58,913 nucleotides of DNA from Bacteroidetes bacterium QS_9_68_14 (GCA_003022535.1 PXTT01000019.1:1-58913); one strand, 5' to 3'. Shown: positions 35,093 through 44,255, counted from the stretch's first letter. Numbers and translations: made by a program. The notes: generated by a model from the letters alone, not told the origin.

Positions 35093-36259
35093 CTACGACG
35101 ACGAGACGGCGCCCCCTTCCGCGCCGCCGCTGCCGGGGGAGGGCTCCTGCGCGTCTGGGCCGCTGGCGGGGCCAAGCCGCCCGTCGCCGCTGCTGTCCCG
35201 CTCGCGCATCTCGGCACGCACCCGCGGCAGGGCCCCCGGGCACTCTCGCTGCACGAAGGCGATCATCTCCTCGCGCACCTTGCAGCGCAGGCCCCAGAGC
35301 TTCGGGGCGCTCTCGGCGCTCTGCAGGAGGCGCACCTCCACGGCACGGTCGCTCGCGTCGGTCACTTGCAGGCCCGAGGCGCGCCCGTCGAAGTCCTCGC
35401 ACTCCTTCAGGACGCGCTGGTGCTCGTCGCGCAGCACCTCGACGGGCACGGTGTAGTCCACGTAGAGGTAGACGGTGCCCATCAGGTCTGCGGTCGTGCG
35501 CGTCCAGTTCTGGAACGGTTTTTCGAGAAAGTCGCTGACGGGCACGACGATGCGGCGCTGGTCCCACACGCGCACCACCACGTAGGTGAGTGTAATTTCC
35601 TCAATCCGGCCGAACTCTCCCTCCACGATGACCACGTCGTCGAGGCGAATGGGCTGGGTGATTGCCAGCTGGATGCCGGCCAGCAAGTTGGCGAGGGCTT
35701 TCTGCGCGGCCAGGCCGATGACCAGTCCGGCCACGCCTGCGGAGGCCAGCAGCCCCGTTCCAATCTCGCGGAACGCTTCGTAGTGCATCAGAATGGCCGC
35801 CAGGGCGAGCACCGCGATCACGACCACGGCGATGCGCTTAAGGATCTTCGCCTGCGTGAGCACCTTGCGCGCCTGCAGGTTGTCGCTCTCGCCGAGGTCG
35901 CTGCGCTCCACGAGCAGGTCTTCGAAGGCGCGCACCACGCCGATGAGCATCCACGCGATGGCGACCACCGCCGCGAGGTAGAGCAGGTCGCTGAGAAACA
36001 GGATCGAGGCGTCGGTCAGCGCGACGGCAATCGTGGGGAGCCACAGGCGCACTACGATCAGCGGCAGCAGCAACGCCAGGGGGCGCCGCACCTGGTCCAG
36101 GAGCGCCTGCTGGAAGATCATCACGCGCGGCATCCCGGTCGTCAGGCGGTTAACCACGCGGAAGAGCAACCAGTGCAGTACCAGGCCGATGACCACGGCG
36201 ATGACCAGCGCGATGACGGCGCTGAGCGTGGGGCCGACTGCGTCGAGAAGCAGGTTCAT
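35093..36259 (-). CDS. MscS family mechanosensitive ion channel
   Basis: A 388-residue inner-membrane channel that opens under membrane tension. Four predicted helices: residues 10-32 (AVIALVIAVVIGLVLHWLLF), 60-80, 90-110, and 145-165 with ILMHYEAF. The pore helix is GLLASAGVAGLVIGLAAQKA, followed by LANLLAGIQLAITQPIRLDD and the beta domain DVVIVEGEFGRIEEITLTYV, the MscS signature. The cytosolic vestibule ends in a disordered acidic/Gly tail. ATG 36259 is set by the first helix. It is relevant for osmotic down-shock, plausible in a halophile. It is convergent with the tRNA cluster and divergent from the small membrane protein. Confidence 0.93.
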   Translation of the reverse strand: MNLLLDAVGPTLSAVIALVIAVVIGLVLHWLLFRVVNRLTTGMPRVMIFQQALLDQVRRPLALLLPLIVVRLWLPTIAVALTDASILFLSDLLYLAAVVAIAWMLIGVVRAFEDLLVERSDLGESDNLQARKVLTQAKILKRIAVVVIAVLALAAILMHYEAFREIGTGLLASAGVAGLVIGLAAQKALANLLAGIQLAITQPIRLDDVVIVEGEFGRIEEITLTYVVVRVWDQRRIVVPVSDFLEKPFQNWTRTTADLMGTVYLYVDYTVPVEVLRDEHQRVLKECEDFDGRASGLQVTDASDRAVEVRLLQSAESAPKLWGLRCKVREEMIAFVQRECPGALPRVRAEMRERDSSGDGRLGPASGPDAQEPSPGSGGAEGGAVSSS

Positions 36260-36439
36260 GGGAGAAAGGAGCAGCGGGGGCAACAGGGCGAAAGGAGGAC
36301 TGAACGGTAAAGTATGGATGAATCCGCTTGACTTCCACCGTTTCTTTTCCCTTCCTGTGACAATCCCACTCGCGGCTGACAGTCCCACTCGCGGCGCCCT
36401 GCCGCCCGCTTCGCTCTCGTCCCTACCTCGCGCGCCCTC

Positions 36440-36703
36440 ATGCCGGAAAACGATGCCCCGCCGCCGCCCTCGCTGACCCGAGCGTTGCTCTCGTGGGTGG
36501 GCCTCTCGGTCGTCTTCGTGGTCGGCGGCGGGCTGGGGGCCGGGCTCGTGACGCTGCTCTACGAGGCCGTCGTGGGCACCCCGTTCAGCGACTTGCTCTA
36601 CGCGGTGATCTTCGGCGGCATCGGGCTGGTGGCCCACCGCACCGCGCGCGCTTCCTTGCGGCGGCGCAGGCGCGCGGCCGGCGCGTCTCGTAGTCGTCGT
36701 TAG
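36440..36703 (+). CDS. small membrane protein
   Basis: An 87-residue hypothetical protein with two predicted helices (WVGLSVVFVVGGGLGAGLVTLL at residues 18-39 and LLYAVIFGGIGLVAHRTA at 51-68) and a strongly basic tail of Arg residues. No family recognised. ATG 36440 directly precedes the Pro-rich N-terminus. It lies divergent from mscS (180-nt gap) and convergent with the DUF6438 lipoprotein. Confidence 0.55.
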   Translation: MPENDAPPPPSLTRALLSWVGLSVVFVVGGGLGAGLVTLLYEAVVGTPFSDLLYAVIFGGIGLVAHRTARASLRRRRRAAGASRSRR

Positions 36704-36760
36704 CGATGATGGGCCACGCGGCGATGCGTGGCGTGGCCGGCAGCGCCCTCGCCAGCGTCG

Positions 36761-37366
36761 CTACTCGCCGGTCCACCGCGCGGTGCCGACGATGGCGTCC
36801 ACGCTGTCCTCCAGCGCGGCGAGCCGCACGAGGCGGTCGGCGCGCTTCAGGTCGCCGTCCTCGGTGCGCCGCGCGTAGCAGCCGTGGTAGTGCTGCACCC
36901 GTTGCCGCCGCTCCTCCTCTCGAAACGACGTGCGCACCGTCGGGAAGTCAGGCATCCAGACGGCGCACGCCTCGCCGCCGCGCCCGTAGCTGCGCTGGTA
37001 GCCGAAGTAGTCGGCCGCGCGAAAAGCCTCGGCCAGGCGCTCGACCTTCGCGTTGCTGATCTGAGTGCGCACAGTGTCGGTAACTTCGACGTAATTGCGC
37101 CCGTTGTAGACCACACGCCCACTGCCGAAGACAGTAAGCGTGTAGCTGGGGCACGGACCGAAGCAGGTGCTGCGGTCGAGCGTGAGGAGCGTGTCGGCGC
37201 GGGGGTTCGCGGCCACGCCGTCGGCGGCCGCGGCGTTGCTGTCGGCGGGAACCGCGGTGCTGGTGTTGCCGGCGCGAGGCGCGCACCCGGCGGCGGCCAG
37301 GAGGAAGGCGGCAAGGGCCGCCAGGGCGGCGAGCAACGCGACGAGGCGAGTGGGCGAAGGAAGCAT
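36761..37366 (-). CDS. DUF6438 domain lipoprotein
   Basis: A 201-residue predicted outer-membrane or periplasmic lipoprotein. Signal residues 1-27 with lipobox LLAAAGCA. The domain begins TLLTLDRSTCFGPCPSYTLT, then VFGSGRVVYNGRNYVEVTD, AEAFRAADYFGYQRSY and the end VDAIVGTARW. The Cys pair in CFGPCPSY is the mark of DUF6438, a family of unknown function. The start at ATG 37366 provides the signal peptide. It is monocistronic. Neighbours are a small membrane protein and the helicase remnant. Confidence 0.82.
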   Translation of the reverse strand: MLPSPTRLVALLAALAALAAFLLAAAGCAPRAGNTSTAVPADSNAAAADGVAANPRADTLLTLDRSTCFGPCPSYTLTVFGSGRVVYNGRNYVEVTDTVRTQISNAKVERLAEAFRAADYFGYQRSYGRGGEACAVWMPDFPTVRTSFREEERRQRVQHYHGCYARRTEDGDLKRADRLVRLAALEDSVDAIVGTARWTGE

Positions 37367-37628
37367 GAGTCCGGGACGGGACGTTGGGGAGAAGGAAGCG
37401 CTGGTCGCATCGCCCACCAACCGCGCAATGATGATGCCTTCGCGCCCTCTCGAGTCGCAGAGACGCGCGGCGTCGCTCCTTCGGCGCGGGCTACTCCTTG
37501 CCCGCCCGGCGCTCCATGCCGACGATCTCGTCAACTGCGTTTTCGAGCAGCAGGAGTGCTCTCAGGCGCTCTGAGCGTCGCGGACCGCCGTTCGTGAACA
37601 GAGAGAAGCGTGCCGGCGGCCTCAGCAG

Positions 37629-39049
37629 CTACGCCGCGCCGTTTTCACTCGGGCCGCCCTCCGGCTCCGGCCCGGCGGGGGCGTGCTGCACGTGCTCGAC
37701 GTAGACGTCATCGAGGAGCATAGCGAAGAGCTCCGGCTGCTCCTTCGCCAGCTCTTCGGCCAGCGGGAGGAAGCGTGTCATGCGCTCGCGCTTCTCCTCG
37801 GGGAGGTGGCGTCGACGCTCCTCCAGCGCCACGGTGAGGCGCTCGTCGACGCGTTTCTCGACCTCTTCTTCGCTGGGTAGTTCGTGGCGGTGCAGGTCCA
37901 CGCCGTAGCGCTGGGCGGCGCGCTCGAGCTTGTGCTCGTCTTCCAGCGTCGCCAGGGTGATCGCAACGCCCGTCTTGCCGGCCCGCGCGGTGCGGCCCGA
38001 GCGGTGGATGTAGTACTCGTAGTCCTGCGGAGGTCCCCGTCGCGGATGCGCTTCATGGCCTCCTCCCGGTTTTTCTGCGAGAGGTCCCCGCTGATCTGGT
38101 CGGCGTTCTGGCCCTGGTTTTGCAGAAACTGCGACAGGTAGCGCACCTCGCGTTTGGTGTTGGCAAAGATTAGGGCCGAGTCGGGGTTTTCGTGCTCGAT
38201 CAGTTCCAGCAGCGCGCGGTCTTTGTCCATCTGGCCGACCAGGTAGTAGCGGTGATCGATGTCCTCGACGCTCTCCTGGCCGCTACTGAGCGAGAGAAAG
38301 CCCGGGTCGGTCAGAAACTCACGGCCCAGCGAGCGCACCTTCGCCGGCACCGTGGCGCTGAACATGTAGGACTTGCGGCCCTCCGGCAGATACTCCTCGA
38401 TGTCCTGCATGGCCGGGTAGAAGCCCATCGAGAGCATCTCGTCGGCTTCGTCGAGGACGAAGTGGCTCGCCTTTCCCAACGAGAAGTTGCCGCTCTCCAG
38501 GTGGTCGAGGATGCGCCCGGGCGTGCCGATGATGACCTGCGCGCCCTCGTCGAGAGCCTCGAGCTGCGGCCCGTAGCTGACACCCCCGTAGATGAGGGCC
38601 GCGTCGAGCTCGTTGGTCTCGGCGGTAGCGGTCTTCATCTGATCGAACTCATGGTGGATCTGCCGCGCGAGCTCGCGGGTCGGCGCGAGGATTAGGACCT
38701 GCGGATGGTCCTCTTCGGCCGCAAGCACCTTGAAGAGCGGCAGGAGGAACGCCCCCGTCTTGCCGGTGCCGGTGCGCGCCTGCACGATGAGCTCGCGGCC
38801 TTCCAAGAGGTACGGAATCGCGCGCTTCTGTACGGGCATCAGTTCCGTCCAGCCCATCGCGTGGAAGGCCTGGCGGACGATGCCGGGCAGGTCCCCAGCA
38901 GTGGTGGCGTCCAGCGGCGGGTCGGGCTCTCGAAAGAAATCGCCGCTCTCGCGCTTGGCCTCCTTCTGGCCACGCGAGGTGAGGTCTACGGACTCGAAGT
39001 AGCTGGCGGCGCCCGTCTGCTGCGCAGCGGCGGAGTCGTTGGGGGGCAT
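37629..39049 (-). pseudogene. DEAD-box RNA helicase gene with a ~79-nt out-of-frame gap
   Basis: From ATG 39049 the frame encodes an RNA helicase: Q-motif GWTELMPVQKRAIP, motif I ARTGTGKTGAF, Ia PTRELARQ, II VLDEADEML, III FSATVP and IV ALIFANTKREV. After KRIRDGDLR (about 38027) motif V and its surroundings (about 27 codons expected between GDLR and DYEYYIHRSGRT) are missing except for two bases. Motif VI HRSGRTARAGK and the tail to TAG at 37629 continue in another frame, including an acidic extension (ELPSEEEVEKRVDERL). Without motif V and the correct frame no active helicase is made, unless this is a sequencing gap. Confidence 0.85.
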
Positions 39050-39533
39050 CGGCGGCGGAGGTGATACAAGGAAGCTGGGCGTGCAGCAACGCGACGAGCC
39101 GGCCCAGCGTTCACGGGGGGCGCGTGGCGGACGTAGACGTGCGAAGTGATCCGAGGTACAACGTATTCGTGTCGTTCACTCGCCACGTTCACCGCGAGGT
39201 GGGGGTGGATGGTTGGTCGTAGAGGGCGTGGCTTCGCGCTGCCCCCCCTTTTGCGCTTGGGAAGCTATTCTCCACCTGCGACTCGCTATCTACGGCCAGC
39301 TGGCGCCGACCTTTTCGCCGTCCTGTAGGCAATCTCGCAGACCCATCCACGTACCGGGCCGGGCGCTACGTAGAGCGTATAACAGAAGCGTCAAAAACGG
39401 GCCGTCGCGCGATTCCGCGCGGGTGAACGGAACGAAATTGGCGGCGTTTGCAGGATGAGCGGGAAGTCCTTCTTCGACCCATGGCAACGCTTTCGGGCGT
39501 TGCTTTTTCCCTTAGCAACACGCCGTGCCCGTC
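39050..39533. other. 484-nt intergenic region between helicase remnant and msrAB
   Basis: No convincing gene. It contains AGCAACGC at 39085-39092, 36 nt upstream of the helicase start, and a 65-codon minus-strand frame (39290-39487) without recognisable similarity. A GCAACGC/GCGTTGC hairpin lies at 39484. Confidence 0.5.
39484..39508 (+). terminator. GCAACGC/GCGTTGC hairpin with T-run
   Basis: GCAACGC and GCGTTGC form a perfect 7-bp stem around TTTCGG, followed by TTTTT. It looks like an intrinsic terminator but lies only 26 nt upstream of the msrAB ATG on the same strand, so it may be an attenuator or the end of an upstream transcript. Confidence 0.6.
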
Positions 39534-40838
39534 ATGACACATCTTCGCAGCAACGTTGCCCTTGCCCTCCCGGCCCTGCTCGTGCTGGGTCTTGCCGCCC
39601 TGCTCACGGGGTGCTCGGAGCCGCAGGCGCAGGTCACCGCCAGCAGCGACGCGGCCACGCAGCGCGACGCGGACGCCCCCGTGCCCGACTCGCTGAAGCA
39701 GGCCACCTTCGCGGGCGGCTGCTTCTGGTGCACCGAGGCGGCCTTCCAGAAACTCGATGGCGTGACGCGCGCGGTCTCTGGTTTTAGCGGCGGCACGTCG
39801 CCAAACCCGACCTACGACGCCGTCGCCGGCGGTCAGACGGACTACGCCGAGGCCGTGCAGGTGACGTACGACCCCGACGCGATCACCTACGAGCGCCTGC
39901 TGACGGCCTACTGGCACCACATGGACCCGACTGACGCGGGCGGGCAGTTCGCGGACCGCGGCAGCCAGTACCGCCCGGTCATCTTCTACCACAATGCCCG
40001 TCAGCAGCGCCTGGCCAAGCAGTCGAAGCAGGCCCTCGCGCAGAGCGGGAAGTTCAGCGAGCCCATTGTGGTGAAGATCCAGCCGATGGACCGCTTCTAC
40101 GCGGCGAAGGCGTATCACCAGGATTACTACAAGAAAAACCCGACCGAGTACAAGCGCTACTACGAGGGCAGTGGGCGCGGCCCCTTCGTGCGCGAGACGT
40201 GGGGCGACGCGGACGGCAGTGCCGTCACGGCCACCAGCGACGCGGCGACGGGCGAGGGCGCGACGATGCAAAGCGCCTCCAGCGGTGGCGGCGGGCCGTC
40301 CGCGCCGCGCGCGGCCCCTGCGGCCCACGCGGCCACGCAGCAGCAGGCCACGCAGCAAGCGACCTACGCGCGCACCGCCCCGCCGTGGTCGGACTTCGAG
40401 ATGCCCTCCGACGCGAAGCTGCGCGAGCGCCTTACGGACATGGCCTACCGCGTGACGCAGGAGGACGGTACCGAGCCGCGCGGGTACAGCGACCTGCTCG
40501 ACAACAAGCGCGCGGGCATCTACGTGGACGTGGTCAGCGGGGAGCCGCTCTACTCCTCGAAGGCTAAGTTCGACAGCAACACCGGCTGGCCCAGCTTCTA
40601 CGAACCGATCGACGAGAAGTACGTCGTCGAAAAAGAGGACCGCAGCCTCGGGATGGTGCGCACGGAGGTGCGCTCGAAAATCGCCGACTCGCACCTCGGC
40701 CACGTCTTCGACTGGAACGGCACGCCGGAGGTACCCACCGGCAAGCGCCACTGCATCAATGGGGCGGCGCTGGAGTTCATCCCCGCCGACCAGCTTGAGG
40801 AACGCGGCTACGGGATGTACGCGGATGACTTCGACTGA
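39534..40838 (+). CDS. msrAB: fused peptide-methionine (S)/(R)-S-oxide reductase lipoprotein
   Basis: A 434-residue exported fusion repairing oxidised methionines. Signal with lipobox LLTGC (Cys27) predicts membrane anchoring. MsrA domain: GGCFWC at residues 61-66 with nucleophile Cys63, then GFSGGTSPNPTYDAVAGGQT, YWHHMDPTD and YHQDYYKKNP. After a disordered Ala/Ser/Gln linker (about 230-280) comes the MsrB domain: AYRVTQEDGTEPRGYS, SSKAKFDSNTGWPSF, DSHLGHVFDW and RHCINGAAL with its catalytic Cys. The CxxC zinc pairs of many MsrB proteins are absent. A GTG at 39525 is an alternative start. Confidence 0.95.
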   Translation: MTHLRSNVALALPALLVLGLAALLTGCSEPQAQVTASSDAATQRDADAPVPDSLKQATFAGGCFWCTEAAFQKLDGVTRAVSGFSGGTSPNPTYDAVAGGQTDYAEAVQVTYDPDAITYERLLTAYWHHMDPTDAGGQFADRGSQYRPVIFYHNARQQRLAKQSKQALAQSGKFSEPIVVKIQPMDRFYAAKAYHQDYYKKNPTEYKRYYEGSGRGPFVRETWGDADGSAVTATSDAATGEGATMQSASSGGGGPSAPRAAPAAHAATQQQATQQATYARTAPPWSDFEMPSDAKLRERLTDMAYRVTQEDGTEPRGYSDLLDNKRAGIYVDVVSGEPLYSSKAKFDSNTGWPSFYEPIDEKYVVEKEDRSLGMVRTEVRSKIADSHLGHVFDWNGTPEVPTGKRHCINGAALEFIPADQLEERGYGMYADDFD

Positions 40839-40914
40839 AAATTGGCCGTTGCAAATGGGCGATTGGGGAGCGCCCAGAGGCCAACTCGCAGTTTTCGATC
40901 GCTAGTTTTCAGTC
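40833..40914. terminator. nested inverted repeat between convergent msrAB and fabG
   Basis: The outer arms GACTGAAAA and TTTTCAGTC and the inner arms TTGGCC and GGCCAA nest around a third stem (GGGCG / CGCCC). The left arm includes the msrAB stop. A/T-rich outer arms on both sides suit bidirectional termination. Confidence 0.6.
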
Positions 40915-40917
40915 CCA

Positions 40918-41667
40918 CTACATCGCCAGGCCGCCGTCCACGTGCAGCACGTGGCCGGTGATGTAGCTTGCGGCGTCGGAGGCGAGGAAGAGCACCGCCT
41001 GCGCCACGTCCTGCGGGTCGGCGGGGCGGCCCAGCGGCACCTGCCCTTCCATTGCCGCGCGGGCGCGCTCAGGCATCGCGTCGGTCATGTCGGTCTCGAC
41101 GTAGCCGGGCGCCACGACGTTGACGGTCACGCCGCGGCTGGCCAGCTCTTTGGCAAGGCTCTTCGAGAAGCCGACGACGCCGGCCTTCGAGGCGGCGTAA
41201 CTCGTCTGTCCCGGGTTGCCGGCCACGCCGACCACCGACGAGAGGTTGACGATGCGCCCCTCACGCTGGCGCATCATCGGCTTGTAGGCGGCCTTCGCGT
41301 AGTTGAAGACGCCCTTGAGGTTCGTCTCCATCGTGGCGTCCCAGTCCTCCTCGCTCATGCGCAGGAGCAGCCCGTCGCGCGTGATGCCGGCGTTGTTGAT
41401 TAGCACGTCGAGCGCGCCGAACTCGCCCGTGACGGCCTCGACGACCTCGGCGGCGGCGTCCGTGTCGGCAGCGTCGCTCTGGTAGCTCTGCGCCTCGGCG
41501 CCGCCCTCGGCGAGCTGGGCCTCGATCTCGGCAGCGGCCTCCTCTGAGGAGCGGTAGGTGAAGGCCACGCGCGCCCCAGCTCGGGCGGCGGCCTCGACGG
41601 TGGCGCGGCCGATGCCGCGCGTGCCACCGGTGACGAGAACGCTCTTTCCAGACAGGTCAAACGGCAC
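40918..41667 (-). CDS. fabG: 3-oxoacyl-[acyl-carrier-protein] reductase
   Basis: A 249-residue SDR enzyme reducing beta-ketoacyl-ACP with NADPH in fatty-acid elongation. Cofactor site TGGTRGIG (residues 13-20), NNAG at 91-94, and catalytic tetrad N116, S144, Y157 and K161 (YAASK). PGYVETDMTDAMP and the C-terminal GHVLHVDGGLAM are FabG-specific. GTG at 41667 gives a standard N-terminus (PFDLSGKSVLVTGG); an ATG at 41718 would add 17 unlikely residues. It belongs with the leftward fab block, but is separated from fabD by a lipoprotein gene and its remnant. Confidence 0.94.
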   Translation of the reverse strand: MPFDLSGKSVLVTGGTRGIGRATVEAAARAGARVAFTYRSSEEAAAEIEAQLAEGGAEAQSYQSDAADTDAAAEVVEAVTGEFGALDVLINNAGITRDGLLLRMSEEDWDATMETNLKGVFNYAKAAYKPMMRQREGRIVNLSSVVGVAGNPGQTSYAASKAGVVGFSKSLAKELASRGVTVNVVAPGYVETDMTDAMPERARAAMEGQVPLGRPADPQDVAQAVLFLASDAASYITGHVLHVDGGLAM

Positions 41668-41749
41668 GTGCGGAACGGAGGGGGGAGGGAAGGGAGAGGA
41701 AATGAGGGCGTGTTGCATCGCGGCGCAGGCGGGGCGCGCACGGAGCGGG

Positions 41750-42145
41750 GCGCCAGGCGCTGCTCGGGAGGCGAGGCGGGCCCGTCCTCGCCTTTTTCCG
41801 GGAATGTTCGGGGGAAGGCGAGTGGGCTGATACCGACGCAGGGCCCAGTCCGCAGATACAGCTCGAGGGGGTCGGTGTCAAGTGAGTCGCGGCCCTCCTC
41901 GGTGTAGCGGTCGAACAGAAATCGGTTGCTCACACATAGAGGAACCGGGGCTCACCGTCGGCAGCCGTTCGCCGGGGCCCTGAGTCGATGCGCACCGGCT
42001 GATAGGGGCGTCTCTGCCTGTTCTGGAGCGACACCAGCGCGTTTTTCGAGCCGGAGGTGGGCCATCGAGTCGGGCCGGTGCGACGTCTCTTCTTGTCCGT
42101 GCGTGCAGGCGCGGGTCAGGTAGCGTGGCCTCGTCTACGTTGTGG
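41750..42145 (-). pseudogene. decayed tandem copy of the adjacent lipoprotein gene
   Basis: Scattered frames match the intact gene at 42266-43084. RPDSMAHLRLEKRAG corresponds to DPDSLAHLKLVGKDG. YQPVRIDSGPRR corresponds to YEPVRIVSTAPL. SNRFLFDRYTEEGRDSLDTD corresponds to HNQIFFDRYTEDGTDLLDTE, and TFPEKGEDGPASPPEQ to TFPERAAPVASPSEQ. About 130 codons in the middle are missing and at least two frame changes and a stop occur. It fills most of the gap between fabG and the intact gene. Confidence 0.7.
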
Positions 42146-42265
42146 CTCGCCCCCGATTTTCCCAGGGCAGCACCCCGCGAGCGCGCGTAGCGCATGGGCG
42201 CAGCGAAGAAATGGGTAGCGGAACAGACGCTCCGCGCATGGCCCTCTTCCCGTCAGGTCGCCGGG

Positions 42266-43084
42266 TTAGCGTTCCTCCAAAGACACCTGTTCGGAGGGCG
42301 ACGCCACGGGCGCAGCGCGCTCGGGGAACGTCCAGGTGAAGTACTCGGCGTGATCCGTGTAGAGGCGTAGCTCCTCGGTATCCAGCAGGTCGGTTCCGTC
42401 TTCGGTGTAGCGGTCAAAGAAGATCTGGTTGTGCCCGTAGAGCGCCTGGCGCCCTGCCTGGTACGCTTCCAGCGGCGCGGTGGACACGATGCGCACCGGC
42501 TCGTAGCGCGTGTTGTCTCCGTCGCGCAGGTAGACGCGCTGGCCGGCGCTGTCGAGCTGGAGGGCGCTCAGGTCGAGACGCCGCCGGGACCGCGTGAACA
42601 CGAACACGTCGATCTGGAGCGTGCTGTCGTAATCGGCAGTGCGCTCCTCGATCATGTCGCGCGCGAGGTCCTTCGAGAGCGTCTGGACGCCACGCTCTGG
42701 AATCAGCGAAGCCAGCGAGAGCTCTTTGCTCCAGAGCATGGCGTGCGTGCGAAAGTACGCCCCGGTGCCGCCCTGCTGGGCCGCACTCCACTCCGTCAGC
42801 AACGCCCGATACGACTTGTCGAGCTGAAAGTCGATCTTGCCGTCTTTCCCCACGAGCTTCAGGTGCGCTAGCGAATCAGGGTCGTGCGCCAGGTTGCGGG
42901 TGCTCGGCAACGCGCGGGTAGCAACTTCGCCCTGGCTTACGTCGAAGTCGTCCTCGGCACGCTCCCCGAAGAGCGTGGCGCATCCCGCCGCGAGCACGAG
43001 CGCGAGCAGCGCCCCGCCCCAGAGCGGAAGGTCGCGCTCGAGAACGGGGGGGCCGCCGGGCAGACGGTACGAGGAATCATTCAT
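42266..43084 (-). CDS. hypothetical lipoprotein
   Basis: A 272-residue protein with an N-terminal hydrophobic segment and lipobox-like LVLAAGCA (residues 28-35). The mature part has no recognised family; it contains DPDSLAHLKLVGKDGKIDFQ, LTEWSAAQQGGTGAYFRTHA, LQIDVFVFTRSRRRLDLS and FFDRYTEDGTDLLDTEEL. It looks like a beta-rich periplasmic or outer-membrane-attached protein. ATG 43084 precedes a short cytoplasmic lead (SSYRLPGG). A decayed copy follows directly, so the gene was once in tandem. Placement between fabD and fabG is unusual. Confidence 0.6.
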   Translation of the reverse strand: MNDSSYRLPGGPPVLERDLPLWGGALLALVLAAGCATLFGERAEDDFDVSQGEVATRALPSTRNLAHDPDSLAHLKLVGKDGKIDFQLDKSYRALLTEWSAAQQGGTGAYFRTHAMLWSKELSLASLIPERGVQTLSKDLARDMIEERTADYDSTLQIDVFVFTRSRRRLDLSALQLDSAGQRVYLRDGDNTRYEPVRIVSTAPLEAYQAGRQALYGHNQIFFDRYTEDGTDLLDTEELRLYTDHAEYFTWTFPERAAPVASPSEQVSLEER

Positions 43085-43136
43085 AAGAAAAGCCGGGGGA
43101 AGGCGGAAAGGAGCGCGCCCGTAAAGCCGGTATGAA

Positions 43137-43157
43137 GCGGCGTTGCTTCAACGCCGC
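43137..43157. other. perfect 9-bp hairpin containing GCGTTGC
   Basis: GCGGCGTTG and CAACGCCGC form a perfect stem with loop CTT in the 117-nt gap upstream of the lipoprotein gene and downstream of fabD. There is no T-run on either strand. Confidence 0.55.
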
Positions 43158-43201
43158 CCCCGGCTGGAAGGTTCACTTCTTCTCGCGCGCGTCCTGCTTC
43201 G

Positions 43202-44182
43202 CTACCCCAGCGCGTCGAGGTCCTCGGCCGTGCCGGCCTGGGTGATCTCCACGCCGCGCCCCAGCGTGCGGCGCGCCAGCCCGCTGAGAACGCGGTCCGC
43301 GCCCACTTCCACGAATCGCGTGGCCCCGGCGGCGTGCATTGCCTCCAGGGAGGGCGCCCAGCGCACCGGCGAGAGCAGTTGCTCCAGGAGCGCCGCGCGG
43401 AGGGCCTCCGGCTCGGTGGTCGCCTCGGCGGTGACGTTGAGGTAGACCGGGCAACGCGGCTCGCTGATCTCCAGCTCGGAGAGCTCTTCGGCGAGCCCGT
43501 CGCGCGCGCCACGCATCAGCGGGGAGTGGAAGGCTCCGCTCACCGGCAGGGAGATCGCTCGCCGCGCGCCGCGTTCCTCGCAAAGCGTGGCGGCCGCCTC
43601 GACGGCCTCCGCGTCCCCGCTGATGACGATCTGGCCGGGCGCGTTGTAGTTGGCCGGCTGCACGACGCGACGGGTCGCGTCGCTGCCCCCCTCCTCGCGC
43701 GTCACGTCCTCGCACACCGCTTCGAGCGCTTCCGCCTCCATCCCGATGATCGCGGCCATCGCGCCGGGGCGCTCCCCGCCTTCGCCGCGCTCGCCTTCGT
43801 CGGTAGCGGCCATCAGCTCGCCGCGGCGGCGCACCACGCGCAGGCCGTCCTCGAAGGCGACCGCCCCGGCCGCTGCCAGCGCGCTGTATTCGCCGAGGCT
43901 GTGGCCGGCGGTCATGTCCGGGGGCGCGTGGCCCTGCGCCTCCAGAACGGCCATCGCTGCGAGGCTGTGCGCGTAGAGCGCCGGCTGCGTCACCTCCGTT
44001 TGTTTGAGGGCGTCCTCCGCCTCCTCGCCCTCGCCGAACATGATCTCTGTGAGGGCGAAGCCGAGCACCTCGTCGGCGTGGTCGAGACGCGCGCGTGCCT
44101 CGTCGAACTGCTCGTAGAGCGCGTGGCCCATGCCCGCTTCTTGCGAGCCCTGGCCAGGGAAGAGGTAGGCGGTCTTGCTCAT
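43202..44182 (-). CDS. fabD: malonyl-CoA:ACP S-malonyltransferase
   Basis: A 326-residue enzyme loading malonyl groups on acyl carrier protein. LFPGQGSQEAGMGHALYEQF at residues 7-26 and the nucleophile elbow TAGHSLGEYSALAAAG with Ser95. QPANYNAPGQIVISGD and VSGAFHSPLMRGA carry the catalytic His (equivalent of His201). SPVRWAPSLEAMHAAGATRF comes near the end. Length is typical, apart from short acidic inserts (DEGERGEGGERPG). It is preceded 170 nt upstream by fabH, in the conserved plsX-fabH-fabD order. ATG 44182. Confidence 0.96.
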   Translation of the reverse strand: MSKTAYLFPGQGSQEAGMGHALYEQFDEARARLDHADEVLGFALTEIMFGEGEEAEDALKQTEVTQPALYAHSLAAMAVLEAQGHAPPDMTAGHSLGEYSALAAAGAVAFEDGLRVVRRRGELMAATDEGERGEGGERPGAMAAIIGMEAEALEAVCEDVTREEGGSDATRRVVQPANYNAPGQIVISGDAEAVEAAATLCEERGARRAISLPVSGAFHSPLMRGARDGLAEELSELEISEPRCPVYLNVTAEATTEPEALRAALLEQLLSPVRWAPSLEAMHAAGATRFVEVGADRVLSGLARRTLGRGVEITQAGTAEDLDALG

Positions 44183-44255
44183 GGGATGGCGTTTTCTCGG
44201 AGAGGAGCCTTGCTGCTTTTTGGCCGGCGTGTTCGTTCGTTCGTGGACGGGGATC

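Noticed and set aside
37383-37628. Short minus-strand frame ending LLLLENAVDEIVGMERRAGKE-like
   Set aside because: Too short, no clear start or family; could be chance in GC-rich DNA.
39290-39487. 65-codon minus-strand frame upstream of msrAB
   Set aside because: No similarity recognised; its start lies against a hairpin. Possible but unsupported.
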